NCBI GenBank assembly: GCA_040757775.1
Contig: JBFLWQ010000002.1
Coordinates: 176,095-240,094, forward strand
Length of the DNA stretch: 64,000 nt
From: Thermodesulfobacteriota bacterium
GTDB lineage: Bacteria; Desulfobacterota; UBA8473
Reading direction: 5' to 3'
Of the stretch, positions 1 through 8,975 are shown one piece after another. The first letter of the stretch is position 1. The number at the start of each line of letters is the position of its first letter. A model generated the notes under the pieces. The model searched no databases, had not been told where the DNA came from, and saw only the letters and a list, made by a program, of their open reading frames with translations. A program made the translations under genes and the position numbers.

Positions 1-210
1 CCTGCAGATTTTACTAAAGTTGGAGAAGCGATATCTGCTCTCATTATCAATATCGCAGAGAAGGAAAAAAAGATCGGGCTGAGCATTAAAGAGCTCCACA
101 AAATGTCAGAAAAAGCTGATTTTCAGAAATTTTTAACTAACCAAGAATCTGCTACCTCCAATTTGGGAGAACTAATTAGAGAAGAACTCGAGCAAAAAAA
201 TAGAACGTGA
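1..210 (+). CDS. rpsA: 30S ribosomal protein S1, C-terminal end (partial)
   Basis: The window opens inside a frame that runs 69 codons to a TGA at 208-210. The residues match the end of a last S1 (OB-fold) domain: a KVGEAISAL stretch, then KKIGLSIKEL, and a tail ending in NLGELIREEL, as in deltaproteobacterial S1 proteins. S1 binds mRNA on the 30S subunit. The frame is followed 9 bases later by sppA and then an IHF/HU gene, a neighbourhood often seen after rpsA. The start lies outside the window. Confidence 0.8.
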   Translation, partial: PADFTKVGEAISALIINIAEKEKKIGLSIKELHKMSEKADFQKFLTNQESATSNLGELIREELEQKNRT

Positions 211-219
211 GGTTAAGAG

Positions 220-1107
220 ATGAAAAGGCATCCAGTTTTACTAGGTATTATAATAGCAGGAATACTTCTAGTTGTCTTCTTCATCGCTGTATTTGCTATC
301 ACATATACTGGAGGGGATACCACTCTAGCCATGGGTGATAAGGTTGCAGTGGTAAATACTAAAGGAATAATTAAGGATTCAACAACTATTATAGAGCAAC
401 TTTTAAGGTTTAAAAAGGATAAAAGTGTCAAAGCAATCGTGTTGAGAATTGACTCTCCAGGAGGTGCTGTTGGGCCAACTCAGGAAATCTATGAAGAGGT
501 AAAAAAGATCAGGGAGAAAAAAAAGGTATTAGTCTCTATGGGGTCTCTGGCAGCCTCAGGTGGTTATTATATAGCCTGCGCTGCTGATAAAATAATAGCA
601 AACCCCGGAACTATAACCGGAAGTATCGGCGTAATCATTGAGTTCGGTAATATAGAAGAACTCATGAAAAAAATTGGGTTCAAAAGCGTAATAATCAAGA
701 GTGGTGAGTACAAGGACGTTATGTCTCCTTTCAGAGGGATAACAGATCAAGAAAAAATTATACTCCGTGGGGTTGTTGATAGTGTTCATAGTCAATTTAT
801 TGAAGCAGTAGTGGAAGGTAGAAAGTTAAAAAGAGAAGATGTGGCTAAGATTGCAGATGGAAGGATATTTTCGGGAGAACAGGCTAAGGCATTAGGTTTA
901 GTTGATACTCTCGGTAACCTACAAGACGCTATCTCAATGGCAGCTGAAATTGCGGGTATCAAGGGTGAACCAAATGTAATTTATCCCCCCAAGGATAGAT
1001 TCTCGATACTCGATTTTTTATTCCAACGAATGGCCACAGATTTCATTAATTATCTAGAAAACAAAAGTTGCCAGTTTAATTACCTGTTTGTCCCCAATAG
1101 ATTATAA
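220..1107 (+). CDS. sppA: signal peptide peptidase SppA (S49 family)
   Basis: Membrane-bound serine protease that degrades signal peptides left in the inner membrane. Residues 6-30 form one membrane anchor. The S49 core follows, with the DSPGG motif near 78-82, the nucleophile in AASGGYY (Ser113) and the general-base lysine in SGEYKD (Lys165), a Ser/Lys dyad as in the short Bacillus-type SppA. The 295-residue length fits that single-domain form. The start follows a GAGG box eight bases upstream, just past the stop of the S1 gene, so the two are probably co-transcribed. Confidence 0.92.
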   Translation: MKRHPVLLGIIIAGILLVVFFIAVFAITYTGGDTTLAMGDKVAVVNTKGIIKDSTTIIEQLLRFKKDKSVKAIVLRIDSPGGAVGPTQEIYEEVKKIREKKKVLVSMGSLAASGGYYIACAADKIIANPGTITGSIGVIIEFGNIEELMKKIGFKSVIIKSGEYKDVMSPFRGITDQEKIILRGVVDSVHSQFIEAVVEGRKLKREDVAKIADGRIFSGEQAKALGLVDTLGNLQDAISMAAEIAGIKGEPNVIYPPKDRFSILDFLFQRMATDFINYLENKSCQFNYLFVPNRL

Positions 1108-1203
1108 CTATTTAATTTGCAAACAGACAGTATTCAGCAGCCACAAAGTCACCTTTCCATGGTTTAAAAAACGTATAATGTAACTTCATGAAAGGAAATT
1201 TCT

Positions 1204-1491
1204 ATGACAAAGAGTAAACTAGTTGAAAAAATATCTGAAAACCTCACTAGCATCACCAAGAAAGATGTCAAAATAATAGTCGATATTATGTTTGATAGCA
1301 TGATTGATTCACTAAAAAAGGGCGAACGAATCGAAATCCGTGGGTTTGGAAGTTTTAAAGTAAAGGAAAGAAACGCCAGGAATGGAAGAAATCCCAAGAC
1401 CGGGATTATTGTGAACATCCCTGAAAAAAAGACTATATTTTTTAAACCTGGTAAAGAACTTAAAAAAAAGGTAGACTATCAGATAAGTTAA
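1204..1491 (+). CDS. IHF/HU family DNA-binding protein (IHF beta-like)
   Basis: Small DNA-bending protein of 95 residues. It carries the family signature: RIEIRGFGSF, then R.GRNPKTG in the DNA-binding arm, and a C-terminal FKPGKELK. Members work as dimers in nucleoid structure, replication and promoter architecture. The position after rpsA and sppA and the GRNPKTG arm favour an IHF beta-type subunit over HU, but the two cannot be separated firmly by eye. An AAAGGAAA box precedes the ATG. The gene lies 96 bases after sppA. Confidence 0.88.
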   Translation: MTKSKLVEKISENLTSITKKDVKIIVDIMFDSMIDSLKKGERIEIRGFGSFKVKERNARNGRNPKTGIIVNIPEKKTIFFKPGKELKKKVDYQIS

Positions 1492-1636
1492 TTTTGTCTC
1501 TTTTCCTTCCTGCACACTCCTTGTGAGTAATTAGTCCACCCCGAAAAATGAAACATTCATGTCGCATGGCAACACAAAGGAGAATGAAAATCCCCTCTCA
1601 CCCCATAGGCGCCAACTTAAGAGAGTAGGATTCATT

Positions 1637-1709
1637 CGTCATTCCGGCAAAACCCGTATCAAGTAAGGGGCAGGCACCGGAATCCAGAGAACTATACAAC
1701 TGGATTCCC
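1637..1709. repeat. dispersed palindromic repeat, copy 1
   Basis: This lies in the 317-base gap after the IHF/HU gene, where no gene is visible. ATTCCGG (1641-1647) pairs with CCGGAAT (1677-1683). The core between them is the reverse complement of the core of the copy at 21214-21262 (shared text CTTGATACGGG and GTGCCTGCCCC). It looks like a small intergenic repeat family present in both orientations. Confidence 0.6.
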
Positions 1710-1808
1710 GTTTTCACGAGAAGACAGATTAGAGTAGGGAATTTTCCAGGACGAACTAACTATGTAGTTCTATATAAATGCACTAAATTTTGAATCAGGA
1801 ATAAATTA

Positions 1809-2741
1809 ATGACAATAGTTGCCTCTATTGATATTGGTACCAATACAATTCGCCTTTTAATCGCTGATATAGGTGAGAGAAAAAAACTAAAAAGGATAGT
1901 ATCAAAGAGGGATATAACCAGACTGGGAGAAGGCTTTATTAAAAAAAAGGAAATATCCTTTAAAGCGACCAAGAGAAGTATCAAAGTCTTAGAGGAGTAT
2001 TTAAACCTGGTAAATAAATACCGGGCAAAGAAAACCCTCGCAGTGGCTACCAGTGCCGTGAGAGAAGCTGCCAATAAAGATGAATTTCTAATGGAGGTTT
2101 ATCGAAGTACCGGTTTGGAGGTACAGGTCGTCTCAGAAAGGGAAGAGGCCAGCATGACATTAGCAGGTGTTCTATCGATTATAAGCGAAATTATCGGTAG
2201 AACCTTAGTCATAGATATTGGAGGAGGAAGCACGGAATTTATCACCATTGAAGGCAAAATCCTTATAACGACTCACAGTTTAAACCTTGGAGCAGTGTAT
2301 TTAACTGAAAGATTTATCCACTCTGACCCACCACCTCACCTGGAACTTGAAAACTTAAGAGAGTTTGTTGCTAAAAGACTATCCTCCCTGCCATTGGCAG
2401 GACTTTCTTTTTCTTCTTTATTGGGCACTGCTGGGACAATCACCACACTGGCAGCAATTGACCAAGAAATGAGTACCTATGACCCAGAGAAAATAAACAA
2501 ATACACTTTGACCAGAGAAGCGGTAAAGAGCATTTACAACAGACTAAAGAGTCTTAATAGAGTTGAACGATGCTTAAATCCAGGCTTGGAAAGAGGAAGA
2601 GAGGATATAATTTTGGCTGGCACCATTGTTCTCCTGAGTATTATGGAAACCCTCAATTTTAACGAAATAACAGTTAGCGACTATGGGTTACTGGAAGGAA
2701 TAATTATAGACAACTATAGAAAAAGGGGAGACCTTTTTTAA
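1809..2741 (+). CDS. Ppx/GppA family phosphatase (exopolyphosphatase)
   Basis: Member of the ASKHA-fold Ppx/GppA family, which removes terminal phosphates from polyphosphate or converts pppGpp to ppGpp. Visible motifs are the phosphate-1 loop DIGTNTIRLL at residues 8-17, the phosphate-2 loop DIGGGSTEF near 138, and YGLLEG near the C-terminus. At 310 residues it is the short two-domain form without the extra C-terminal HD-like domain of E. coli Ppx. The ATG lies in AT-rich DNA without a clear ribosome-binding site. It stands alone, convergent with the thioredoxin-like gene downstream. Confidence 0.88.
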   Translation: MTIVASIDIGTNTIRLLIADIGERKKLKRIVSKRDITRLGEGFIKKKEISFKATKRSIKVLEEYLNLVNKYRAKKTLAVATSAVREAANKDEFLMEVYRSTGLEVQVVSEREEASMTLAGVLSIISEIIGRTLVIDIGGGSTEFITIEGKILITTHSLNLGAVYLTERFIHSDPPPHLELENLREFVAKRLSSLPLAGLSFSSLLGTAGTITTLAAIDQEMSTYDPEKINKYTLTREAVKSIYNRLKSLNRVERCLNPGLERGREDIILAGTIVLLSIMETLNFNEITVSDYGLLEGIIIDNYRKRGDLF

Positions 2742-2767
2742 TTTATTTCGTGTTGCCTCCGATATCC

Positions 2768-3523
2768 CTATAGCAGTGCTTTAATATCTTCGGCTATATC
2801 ATTTACTGCTTGTGCCCCCAGCCGTTTTGTCTTCATAACACCATCTTTCCCTATAAGGATAAACGCAGGAATGCCAACTATTCCATACTGCTTACTGAGG
2901 CTGCCATCGTCTACAAATACTGGATATTTGATGGAATTTTTTTGCACATATGAGTTTACCGCTGGTATTCCAGATGGGACAGAATCTACGGACACTGCTA
3001 TAATGTTTAAACCTTTTTGTTTATAATTGGTATAAAGGTTCCGTACTTCCGGGGTAATTTCTCGACACGGACCACACCACGTAGCAAAGAACATGAGCAG
3101 TAAAACTCTGCCTTTATATTTTTTGAGATCCAGTTTCTTTATATCAGTACTGACTATTTCAGAAGGCGCTGTAATATCCTCTGATGGAATGACAGATGTT
3201 TCAGCTGGTTTTTTAGGAACAGGTGGAACCTTCATAGATTCCGGCGCAGGAACTGTTAGTTTGGTGATTCTCTTTTCAGGGGCTGTTAGAGCAGTTGAAG
3301 GTTCTGCTGTTTTCTGTTTTGGGAGTAACGCAGAAGGTGCTTTTTCTTTTTTCTGCACAGAAGATGGTAATGGAGTTTCAGCTGGTTTTCTTTCAGGGGC
3401 TGGTGCAGTTCTTACAGGTGCAGAAGTAGAAACCGGTGCTTTAGACTCTTCATCCTTTTTGCAGCCTGTTGAAATAAAGGCAGGCACAGACAATAACAGC
3501 AAAAAAAGTAAAAGCCTTTTCAT
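2768..3523 (-). CDS. TlpA-like thioredoxin-fold lipoprotein
   Basis: Predicted periplasm-facing thiol-disulfide protein. An N-terminal signal sequence ends in a lipobox-like STGC (Cys21). Next comes a low-complexity linker rich in Pro, Ala, Lys and Thr (about 22-120). A thioredoxin domain follows with the redox motif FFATWCGPC (Cys150, Cys153) and the cis-proline loop GIPAFIL. The long linker is longer than in typical TlpA/ResA proteins and may lift the domain off the membrane. Likely roles are cytochrome c maturation or disulfide reduction; the client is unknown. The gene is convergent with the Ppx/GppA gene. Confidence 0.85.
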   Translation of the reverse strand: MKRLLLFLLLLSVPAFISTGCKKDEESKAPVSTSAPVRTAPAPERKPAETPLPSSVQKKEKAPSALLPKQKTAEPSTALTAPEKRITKLTVPAPESMKVPPVPKKPAETSVIPSEDITAPSEIVSTDIKKLDLKKYKGRVLLLMFFATWCGPCREITPEVRNLYTNYKQKGLNIIAVSVDSVPSGIPAVNSYVQKNSIKYPVFVDDGSLSKQYGIVGIPAFILIGKDGVMKTKRLGAQAVNDIAEDIKALL

Positions 3524-3671
3524 TGAATCGCTCCTATATAATTACATTGAGATAGTGTTTGCAGTATTAATACCACATATATTAACTGTTGTCAAAAATT
3601 CAACAACTACAATTGATGGACAAACTCCTCAATAACCTTAAAGTATTTCTTCATTCCTCCCATCATTATAA

Positions 3672-4958
3672 TCAAACTTTTCTCCTGTCATCCAGAACCC
3701 CCGCATCTTGAGGTATAGTCCCTTCTTCTATCAGTACTACATTGGACTTAAGACGTATAACCTCTTTTAATTCATTGGTTAAAAATCCCTCTATCTTCCC
3801 CTTATCCACTAGTTTATTGAACTCCACCTTTATAGTTAATTCGTCCTCCAGTCTTGGTCTATCTACGATAATCTGAAACCTGCCCAACTCTGTATGCCTC
3901 TTTATCACGCTTTCTACCTCGGAGGGGTTAATAAACATCCCCTTCACTTTTGCTATATCACTGGTCCTTCCTAAAATTCGCTTTAACCTGGGGGTTGATC
4001 TTCCACAAGGACAAGGCTCTAAATTCAACCCTTCTGTTATATCACCTGTACGATACCTGATTATTGGCATAGCCCTTCTGTATATATCGGAAGCCACAAC
4101 TTCGCCACCCTCACCAAAAGGAACATGCCTGCCCGTCTTAGGATCGATAACTTCTACAAGGATTTCCTCATACAGATGCATACCGCCGCCCTCAGGACAC
4201 TCGGCTGCTATCAGCCCAAGGTCAGCAGTTCCATAAGCCTCTCTGACCTCGGCTCCAAACGTCTCTTCCAGTCTACCTTTTGTATCTTCGGTCCTTACAT
4301 CTCCCAGTACAATAAGCAGTCTCAATGATAGTTCCTTGCTGGGATCAATTCCCATCTCCTTTGCCGTTTCTCCCAATTTTAATACAAACATCGTAAATCC
4401 CATCAAAACTGTGGTCCCGGTTAACCTCATCATCTCTACATGCATTTTAGACATTCCAGGCCCCCCTGGCAGAACCGCACAACCGATCTTTCTGAATGCC
4501 TCATCAAGAGCAGTTCCGGCAATGACCCAGTGAAAGTTAGCAGCTAAATTCACTATGTCTTTTTTCCGAGCTCCACATATGTAAAAACCCTTGGCTACCA
4601 TCGATGTTAACATATCATATTCTTCTTTTGTAAAAGGCAACGCTATCGGTCCAGGAGCTATATATATTCTGGAAAGATCTTCAGGGTTAACAGCAAGCAG
4701 ATCGCCAAAAGGGGGATGAGCTTTCTGATTTTCAATTATCTGGATTTTCGACAAAAAAGGGACTCTTTCATAATATTCTTCAACTGTCCTCATATCATCT
4801 ATCCTAACCCCGGCATCTTCGAAACTTCTCCGATAATACAGGGCATTATTATATGCGTATCGTAACTGGGGCAATAGGTTACTCCATTGATATTCCAGAA
4901 GCTTATCCCTTGACATCGTCTCTGTTTCCGGGTCCCAGTACATTTCCTTTTCCAGCAT
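3672..4958 (-). CDS. PaaK-like phenylacetate-CoA ligase family protein, atypical active site
   Basis: The 428 residues match the length and order of PaaK-type adenylate-forming ligases: YGTADLGLI (adenine motif), YRTGDI and GRTSDIAKVKG with the hinge to the C-terminal subdomain. Two usual elements are missing. The phosphate-binding SSGTTGKP loop is replaced by IYIAPGPIALP (residues 98-108), and the C-terminal lysine region reads IPQDAGVLDDRR without the usual lysine. It may be a diverged ligase subfamily or have lost adenylation. A GAGGAGG box precedes the ATG. It is the last gene of a minus-strand block with an MFS carrier and a crotonase, suggesting a role with a carboxylic acid. Confidence 0.75.
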   Translation of the reverse strand: MLEKEMYWDPETETMSRDKLLEYQWSNLLPQLRYAYNNALYYRRSFEDAGVRIDDMRTVEEYYERVPFLSKIQIIENQKAHPPFGDLLAVNPEDLSRIYIAPGPIALPFTKEEYDMLTSMVAKGFYICGARKKDIVNLAANFHWVIAGTALDEAFRKIGCAVLPGGPGMSKMHVEMMRLTGTTVLMGFTMFVLKLGETAKEMGIDPSKELSLRLLIVLGDVRTEDTKGRLEETFGAEVREAYGTADLGLIAAECPEGGGMHLYEEILVEVIDPKTGRHVPFGEGGEVVASDIYRRAMPIIRYRTGDITEGLNLEPCPCGRSTPRLKRILGRTSDIAKVKGMFINPSEVESVIKRHTELGRFQIIVDRPRLEDELTIKVEFNKLVDKGKIEGFLTNELKEVIRLKSNVVLIEEGTIPQDAGVLDDRRKV

Positions 4959-5080
4959 TTATTAATACCTCCTCATATAGTCTTTAAAGTATTGCCGTTA
5001 TCCCAATTCCACAAAAAATTACATTCTTTATTTATTTATATAGGCTTTATGGTTCTATTACTATACAACCTAAAAAAACG

Positions 5081-6364
5081 TCAAGAGTTTGCCAAAGGTT
5101 TATCCGGTTGTTTTAGCACCAAAGAAAACGCTATTGAAACTGCGTAAGACCCAAAAGCCAGTAAAAAGGCTAAAGTATAATTTCCCATAATATCGTAAAG
5201 ATACCCTCCCAGTACAGGACCTATCATTCCACCAATACCGGCACTCGTTGCTATTATCCCTATTATCTCTGCCAGAGAATGTGTCCCAAAAAGAGAACCT
5301 ACTAACCCAGGCAGTATAGGCACCTTGCCCCCATAAAAGAAACCAAATAATGCTACAAACACATAGAGTGCCCATGCGCTTTTAACAAAAATAAGCCAGA
5401 GGACCATAATCCCACAAAAGCCTATACATATAATAAGCCCATACTTCCACCCTATCCTATCTGAAAAACTACCCATTACTATCCGGCCTAAGATACTGAA
5501 CCCACCTATAAGTCCTAGGGCACTGGCTGCAATTACCTTTGGAATCCCTACATCTGTGGCAAAAGGCACTATATGAACCATTATCAAAAATAAGGGGAGA
5601 ATAGCAAAAAAGTGGACAAGATATATTACCCAAAAGGTCCATGTCTTTATTGCATCTCTGGTAGTCCAGATCCGCAATCCTTCTTTACTGACAGTGCCTC
5701 CACTGTTATCTGCATATTTAACTCTTTGAAAAGAGAAATCATGTCCCTTTTCGTTATTAAACCCATATGGTTTTAACCCAATCTTTTCTGGACTGGAAAC
5801 CATTATCATGGCAAAAGCCATAAGGAGAAACATAGATGCACCACCTAATATTATGTAAGCCATTCTCCAACCGTAGGACCAGATAAAATACTCCGTAAGA
5901 GGTGCCAAAATCATGGTCCCAAAACCAACTCCCGACATGGCGATACCCAACACCAGCCCTCTTTTTTCTGCGAACCATCTCTGCACTGTAGCAGATGGGA
6001 GAGAATAGACAATCCCTGCACCTAAGGAGGCTACGAAACCATAAAAGATATATAAATGCCAAATATTCCTGATCTGACTGGAAAGCATCAATCCTGCGCC
6101 TATAAGAAATGCTCCAATGGCTAAGGCTAACCTTGGACCATATGTATCAGTCACTCTACCTATTATGATACCGGATATGCCATAGACCACCAAATGTACT
6201 GAAGAAACAGATGCAGTCAGTGCCCTGCTCCAGCCAAACTCTGCTTGCAACGATTTAAAGAATACACCAAAAGTGTAAAAAAGCCCATAAGACATGGCTG
6301 CCATAAAGGAGGCTGCTACTATTATCCAACCATAGAAAAATACAGGTTTATTTCGTTTTTTCAT
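5081..6364 (-). CDS. MFS transporter, OFA (oxalate/formate antiporter)-like
   Basis: Integral membrane carrier of 427 residues with about 12 hydrophobic segments. The N-terminus (FFYGWIIVAASF) and the first cytoplasmic loop (GRVTDTYGPR) are typical of the oxalate/formate antiporter and monocarboxylate group of the major facilitator superfamily. The second half repeats the loop as GSFSDRIGWK. It probably moves a small carboxylate across the inner membrane. Its start codon overlaps the stop of the frameshifted AMP-ligase remnant upstream (ATGA), and the PaaK-like gene follows 122 bases downstream, so the block is likely one transcript. Confidence 0.85.
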   Translation of the reverse strand: MKKRNKPVFFYGWIIVAASFMAAMSYGLFYTFGVFFKSLQAEFGWSRALTASVSSVHLVVYGISGIIIGRVTDTYGPRLALAIGAFLIGAGLMLSSQIRNIWHLYIFYGFVASLGAGIVYSLPSATVQRWFAEKRGLVLGIAMSGVGFGTMILAPLTEYFIWSYGWRMAYIILGGASMFLLMAFAMIMVSSPEKIGLKPYGFNNEKGHDFSFQRVKYADNSGGTVSKEGLRIWTTRDAIKTWTFWVIYLVHFFAILPLFLIMVHIVPFATDVGIPKVIAASALGLIGGFSILGRIVMGSFSDRIGWKYGLIICIGFCGIMVLWLIFVKSAWALYVFVALFGFFYGGKVPILPGLVGSLFGTHSLAEIIGIIATSAGIGGMIGPVLGGYLYDIMGNYTLAFLLAFGSYAVSIAFSLVLKQPDKPLANS

Positions 6365-6781
6365 AAAAAATTTTTCTCAAATCTCTCTTCAATATCTACA
6401 ATATTTTTAAGACCTTTTACATCTGGATCGGATGGAATTTGCCGTTTCAAGAAACTCCTTTCCAACTATCAACATACTGACTTTAGAATCATTCAAAAGG
6501 AAAGACAGTTCTTTTCCTGTTAATCTGAAATTCAGTGGAACAACAATCATCCCGCTCTTTGCCGCTGCAAAGAAAACCTCTATATGTCTGTGACAGTTAT
6601 GTTCCAGGATTGCTATCCTTTCCCCTTTCCTCATCCCCATCTGGAACAATGCATTTACCAGCGAATTGATTCTTTCATTCAACTCTTTGAAGCTGAATTT
6701 AATATGACTATCTATACAAACTACAGCAGTTTTCTGTGGAAATTTTCGAATATTTCTAGCCAGCAAGTCCCCCAGAACCAA
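6361..6781 (-). pseudogene. AMP-dependent acyl-CoA synthetase, N-terminal remnant with frameshift
   Basis: Only the first ~125 residues of an AMP-binding ligase are present: the N-terminal helix (RNIRKFPQKTAVV), the FSFKELNERI segment and the AAAKSGMIVVPLNFR segment. There is no P-loop, adenine site or C-terminal domain. The open frame stops at 6407. In the next frame translation continues sensibly (PDVKGLKNIVDIEERF) to a TGA at 6361-6363 that overlaps the ATG of the MFS gene. This is a frameshifted, truncated ligase. The start is a TTG 14 bases after the crotonase gene. Confidence 0.7.
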
Positions 6782-6795
6782 TCTGATGTTACCCC

Positions 6796-7572
6796 CTACC
6801 TACCCTTAAACTGCGGTTCCCGCTTCTCCATGAAGGCATTTACCCCTTCTGCATGATCTTCGGTATCACACAATCCAGTCTGAACCATAGCCATATGGTC
6901 CAACGTTCCTGTCAGATCTGAATCCAACCCCCTGTTTATTGCGGATTTTGCCTTGCCAATAGCCTTAACTGCCCCCTTTGTCAACCTTCTTGCCAATTCC
7001 ATTGCCTCATATTCCAGCTTGTCCGCGGCAACCACGCGGTTTACCAGACCAATCCTCTCTGCCTCTTTTGCATCAATTATGTCTCCGGTAAATATAAACT
7101 CTTTTGCTCTGGCAAGACCGATTAACCTGGGTAAAAGATATATCCCCACCATACCGGGAATCAGTCCGATCTTTATAAACAGTTCACCAAATTTTGCATT
7201 TTCTGATGCTATTCTCATATCACAGGCTATAGCAAGTTCACAGCCACCGGCTGTGGCGTATCCATTAACCGCGGCAATAACCGGTTTTTCCAGGGTTATT
7301 ATACTCATAACCAACCTCTGTGCCCTGGGACAACCCTCCTTTACAAAGGCACAATTTGCCTGCACATCAGATAAATCCGCCCCCGATGAAAATGCATCCC
7401 CTGCCCCGGTGATAATCAGAGCCTTAACGTCATCATCATTTCCGGCTTCCTCAAACACCCTTCTAAGCCCTTCAACCATTTCCATACTAAGAGCATTTAA
7501 CACATGGGGACGATTCAAAGTTATCTTTAAAACCCCCTCTCTCTTCTCCAAAATAATGGTTTTATCTTCCAC
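6796..7572 (-). CDS. enoyl-CoA hydratase/isomerase (crotonase) family protein
   Basis: Crotonase-fold protein of 258 residues acting on acyl-CoA thioesters. The oxyanion-hole region SSGADLSDV (62-70) and GYATAGGCELA (104-114) are clear. Of the two glutamates of classical enoyl-CoA hydratase, the one in GGCEL (Glu112) is present. The second position, in FGELFIKIGLIPG, aligns to a phenylalanine by eye, so hydration is plausible but not certain. It is the first gene of the minus-strand block with the ligase remnant, MFS carrier and PaaK-like protein. Confidence 0.88.
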   Translation of the reverse strand: MEDKTIILEKREGVLKITLNRPHVLNALSMEMVEGLRRVFEEAGNDDDVKALIITGAGDAFSSGADLSDVQANCAFVKEGCPRAQRLVMSIITLEKPVIAAVNGYATAGGCELAIACDMRIASENAKFGELFIKIGLIPGMVGIYLLPRLIGLARAKEFIFTGDIIDAKEAERIGLVNRVVAADKLEYEAMELARRLTKGAVKAIGKAKSAINRGLDSDLTGTLDHMAMVQTGLCDTEDHAEGVNAFMEKREPQFKGR

Positions 7573-7678
7573 CTGTATCTCCCTTCCCTTTTTTCAGCGC
7601 CCCAGTTATTTGGCTATTATGAATAACAACCATATAACAGCCTCAATATCTCTCTGTCAATAAATTATTAGGAGATTA

Positions 7679-7800
7679 CTGAAAAACGAAAAAATTCCCT
7701 TTGAAGCGAACATCTGCCTGTGCGTTGCATGCAGACAGGTGGGTAGGATTTTTGAGTTACCCCTTCCCGGAGTTTCTGCCGTGTTTCCTGATAATCAGGG
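7679..7800. repeat. MITE-like repeat, copy 1 (related to 25921-26110)
   Basis: The 388-base gap between the crotonase and the cassette island holds no gene. From 7679 the text CTGAAAAACGAAAAAATTCC and the following TTGAAGCGAACAT closely match the reverse complement of the right end of the element at 25921-26110. The match resumes at GGATTTTTGAG and TTACCCC. This copy carries an extra hairpin (CTGCCTGT paired with AGACAGGTG) in the middle. It borders the left edge of the gene-cassette island. Confidence 0.6.
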
Positions 7801-7960
7801 AATTTATTCTGAGGATCGGATTCTGCGTTTGCTTTCCATGCTTTCCAACAATAATCTTTGACTTTTATTAGCAGTAGATATAAAATTTGTCAAAATTATG
7901 TTTGTCGGCAGGGTAATTAAGTATTATGTATATTAATTGTTAGCACTAAAGACCAAAATA

Positions 7961-8365
7961 ATGCCCATGAAACAATACTTGATAAAAAGAATAAAAAAGC
8001 TCTTCGAAAATATTGAGTCCACAATAACGACTCTAATTGTTCTTTTTCTTCTAAGTAGTTCAGTTGGTATTCTCGCCGTATCAAAGAAAGCATTAAATTT
8101 CTTCCTTCAAACCATAAATATACCAACGCCACTATACATAACAATAATCCTGCTGGTCGTTGTTTTAATACTTCACTTAAAGGCAAGAAAAAGTTATTCA
8201 TCACAAAACCTAGATTTACTGGCGAATATTATTGAAAAAAATTCAATGCAAGATGCCGCTATTGATGAACTTAATAAACGAATTGAAACCATCGAAAGAC
8301 ACCTCGAAATTGATGGAGTTAGTAAACTCAATGAATATATTAAAAAACTTAGCACGCCAAAATAA
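7961..8365 (+). CDS. hypothetical two-pass membrane protein with C-terminal coiled coil
   Basis: Unrecognised protein of about 134 residues, first gene of cassette A. Two hydrophobic segments (STITTLIVLFLLSSSVGIL and TPLYITIILLVVVLILHL) suggest a hairpin in the membrane. The C-terminal third (AIDELNKRIETIERHLEI) looks like a short coiled coil. ATGs at 7961 and 7967 are both possible, and an in-frame TTG at 7937 sits on the cassette junction itself. No good ribosome-binding site marks any of them. The lipoprotein gene follows 12 bases downstream, so the two are probably co-expressed at the envelope. Confidence 0.6.
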   Translation: MPMKQYLIKRIKKLFENIESTITTLIVLFLLSSSVGILAVSKKALNFFLQTINIPTPLYITIILLVVVLILHLKARKSYSSQNLDLLANIIEKNSMQDAAIDELNKRIETIERHLEIDGVSKLNEYIKKLSTPK

Positions 8366-8377
8366 AGGAAGGTAATC

Positions 8378-8716
8378 ATGAAGAGAACCAATGTATTGTT
8401 TGCGCTTCTCGTTGTTCTTTTTTTGGCTGGATGTGTCACTAGCAAATTCACACAGACAGGAGAAGCATACCCGCCTTATGAAGGAATAGTCAAGGTTTTG
8501 ACTGAGCCACCCAAGGATAAGAAGTACGTAGAAGTTGGCTGGGTTGCTTCCTCTGGAGGTATGATTCATGAATGGACAAATTTGATTGAAGCAATGCAAA
8601 AGGAAGCTGCTTCTAAAGGCGCAAACGCAATCATTCTTAACCAGCAATTCGGGCTTGTCGAAGGATCGAGTACGAAAAAATCCTTGATGGCTATAGCCGT
8701 AAGAATACTTGAATAG
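8378..8716 (+). CDS. small lipoprotein of unknown function
   Basis: Protein of 112 residues with a clear lipoprotein signal: a positively charged start, a hydrophobic core and the lipobox LAGC (Cys19). The mature part is about 93 residues with a YVEVGWVASSGG segment and an alpha/beta pattern (SKGANAIILNQQFG), a layout shared by small envelope lipoproteins of unknown role. The AAGGAAGG box eight to nine bases upstream fixes the ATG. It is the second gene of cassette A and closely follows the membrane protein gene. Confidence 0.75.
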   Translation: MKRTNVLFALLVVLFLAGCVTSKFTQTGEAYPPYEGIVKVLTEPPKDKKYVEVGWVASSGGMIHEWTNLIEAMQKEAASKGANAIILNQQFGLVEGSSTKKSLMAIAVRILE

Positions 8717-8771
8717 TAAGACATAATCAATCATTCGAGCCGTCCCTAAAAAAACATGCAAAGGAGCTTCT

Positions 8772-8975
8772 ATGGAAAAGAAATTTAATGACTGTAAACT
8801 TGGTGGAACACATCATTGTCCCAAAATAACTAATCCAATTATGAAAACATCAATACCGCCTAGAAAAGATACCGAACCGGTTACCCATGAAATTACAGAA
8901 ACCCTTATTGATGTAAGAAATCAAATATGCAGCAAATGCGATTCATTTACGGACAATTTGGATGTGATTCCTTAA
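8772..8975 (+). CDS. small Cys/His-containing hypothetical protein
   Basis: A 67-residue frame with a good AAAGGAG box seven bases before its ATG. It has a HHCP motif near residue 14 and CSKC near residue 53, which could bind a metal, but the family is not recognised. It lies in cassette A after the lipoprotein gene. Its last 29 bases overlap the end of a convergent small gene on the other strand, unusual for two genes that both have ribosome-binding sites. Confidence 0.5.
   Translation: MEKKFNDCKLGGTHHCPKITNPIMKTSIPPRKDTEPVTHEITETLIDVRNQICSKCDSFTDNLDVIP

Noticed and set aside
7881..7939. An attI or attC site at the left end of the array
   Set aside because: The junction box GTTAGCAC is clear, but no paired arms were found upstream, so only the cassette start is claimed.
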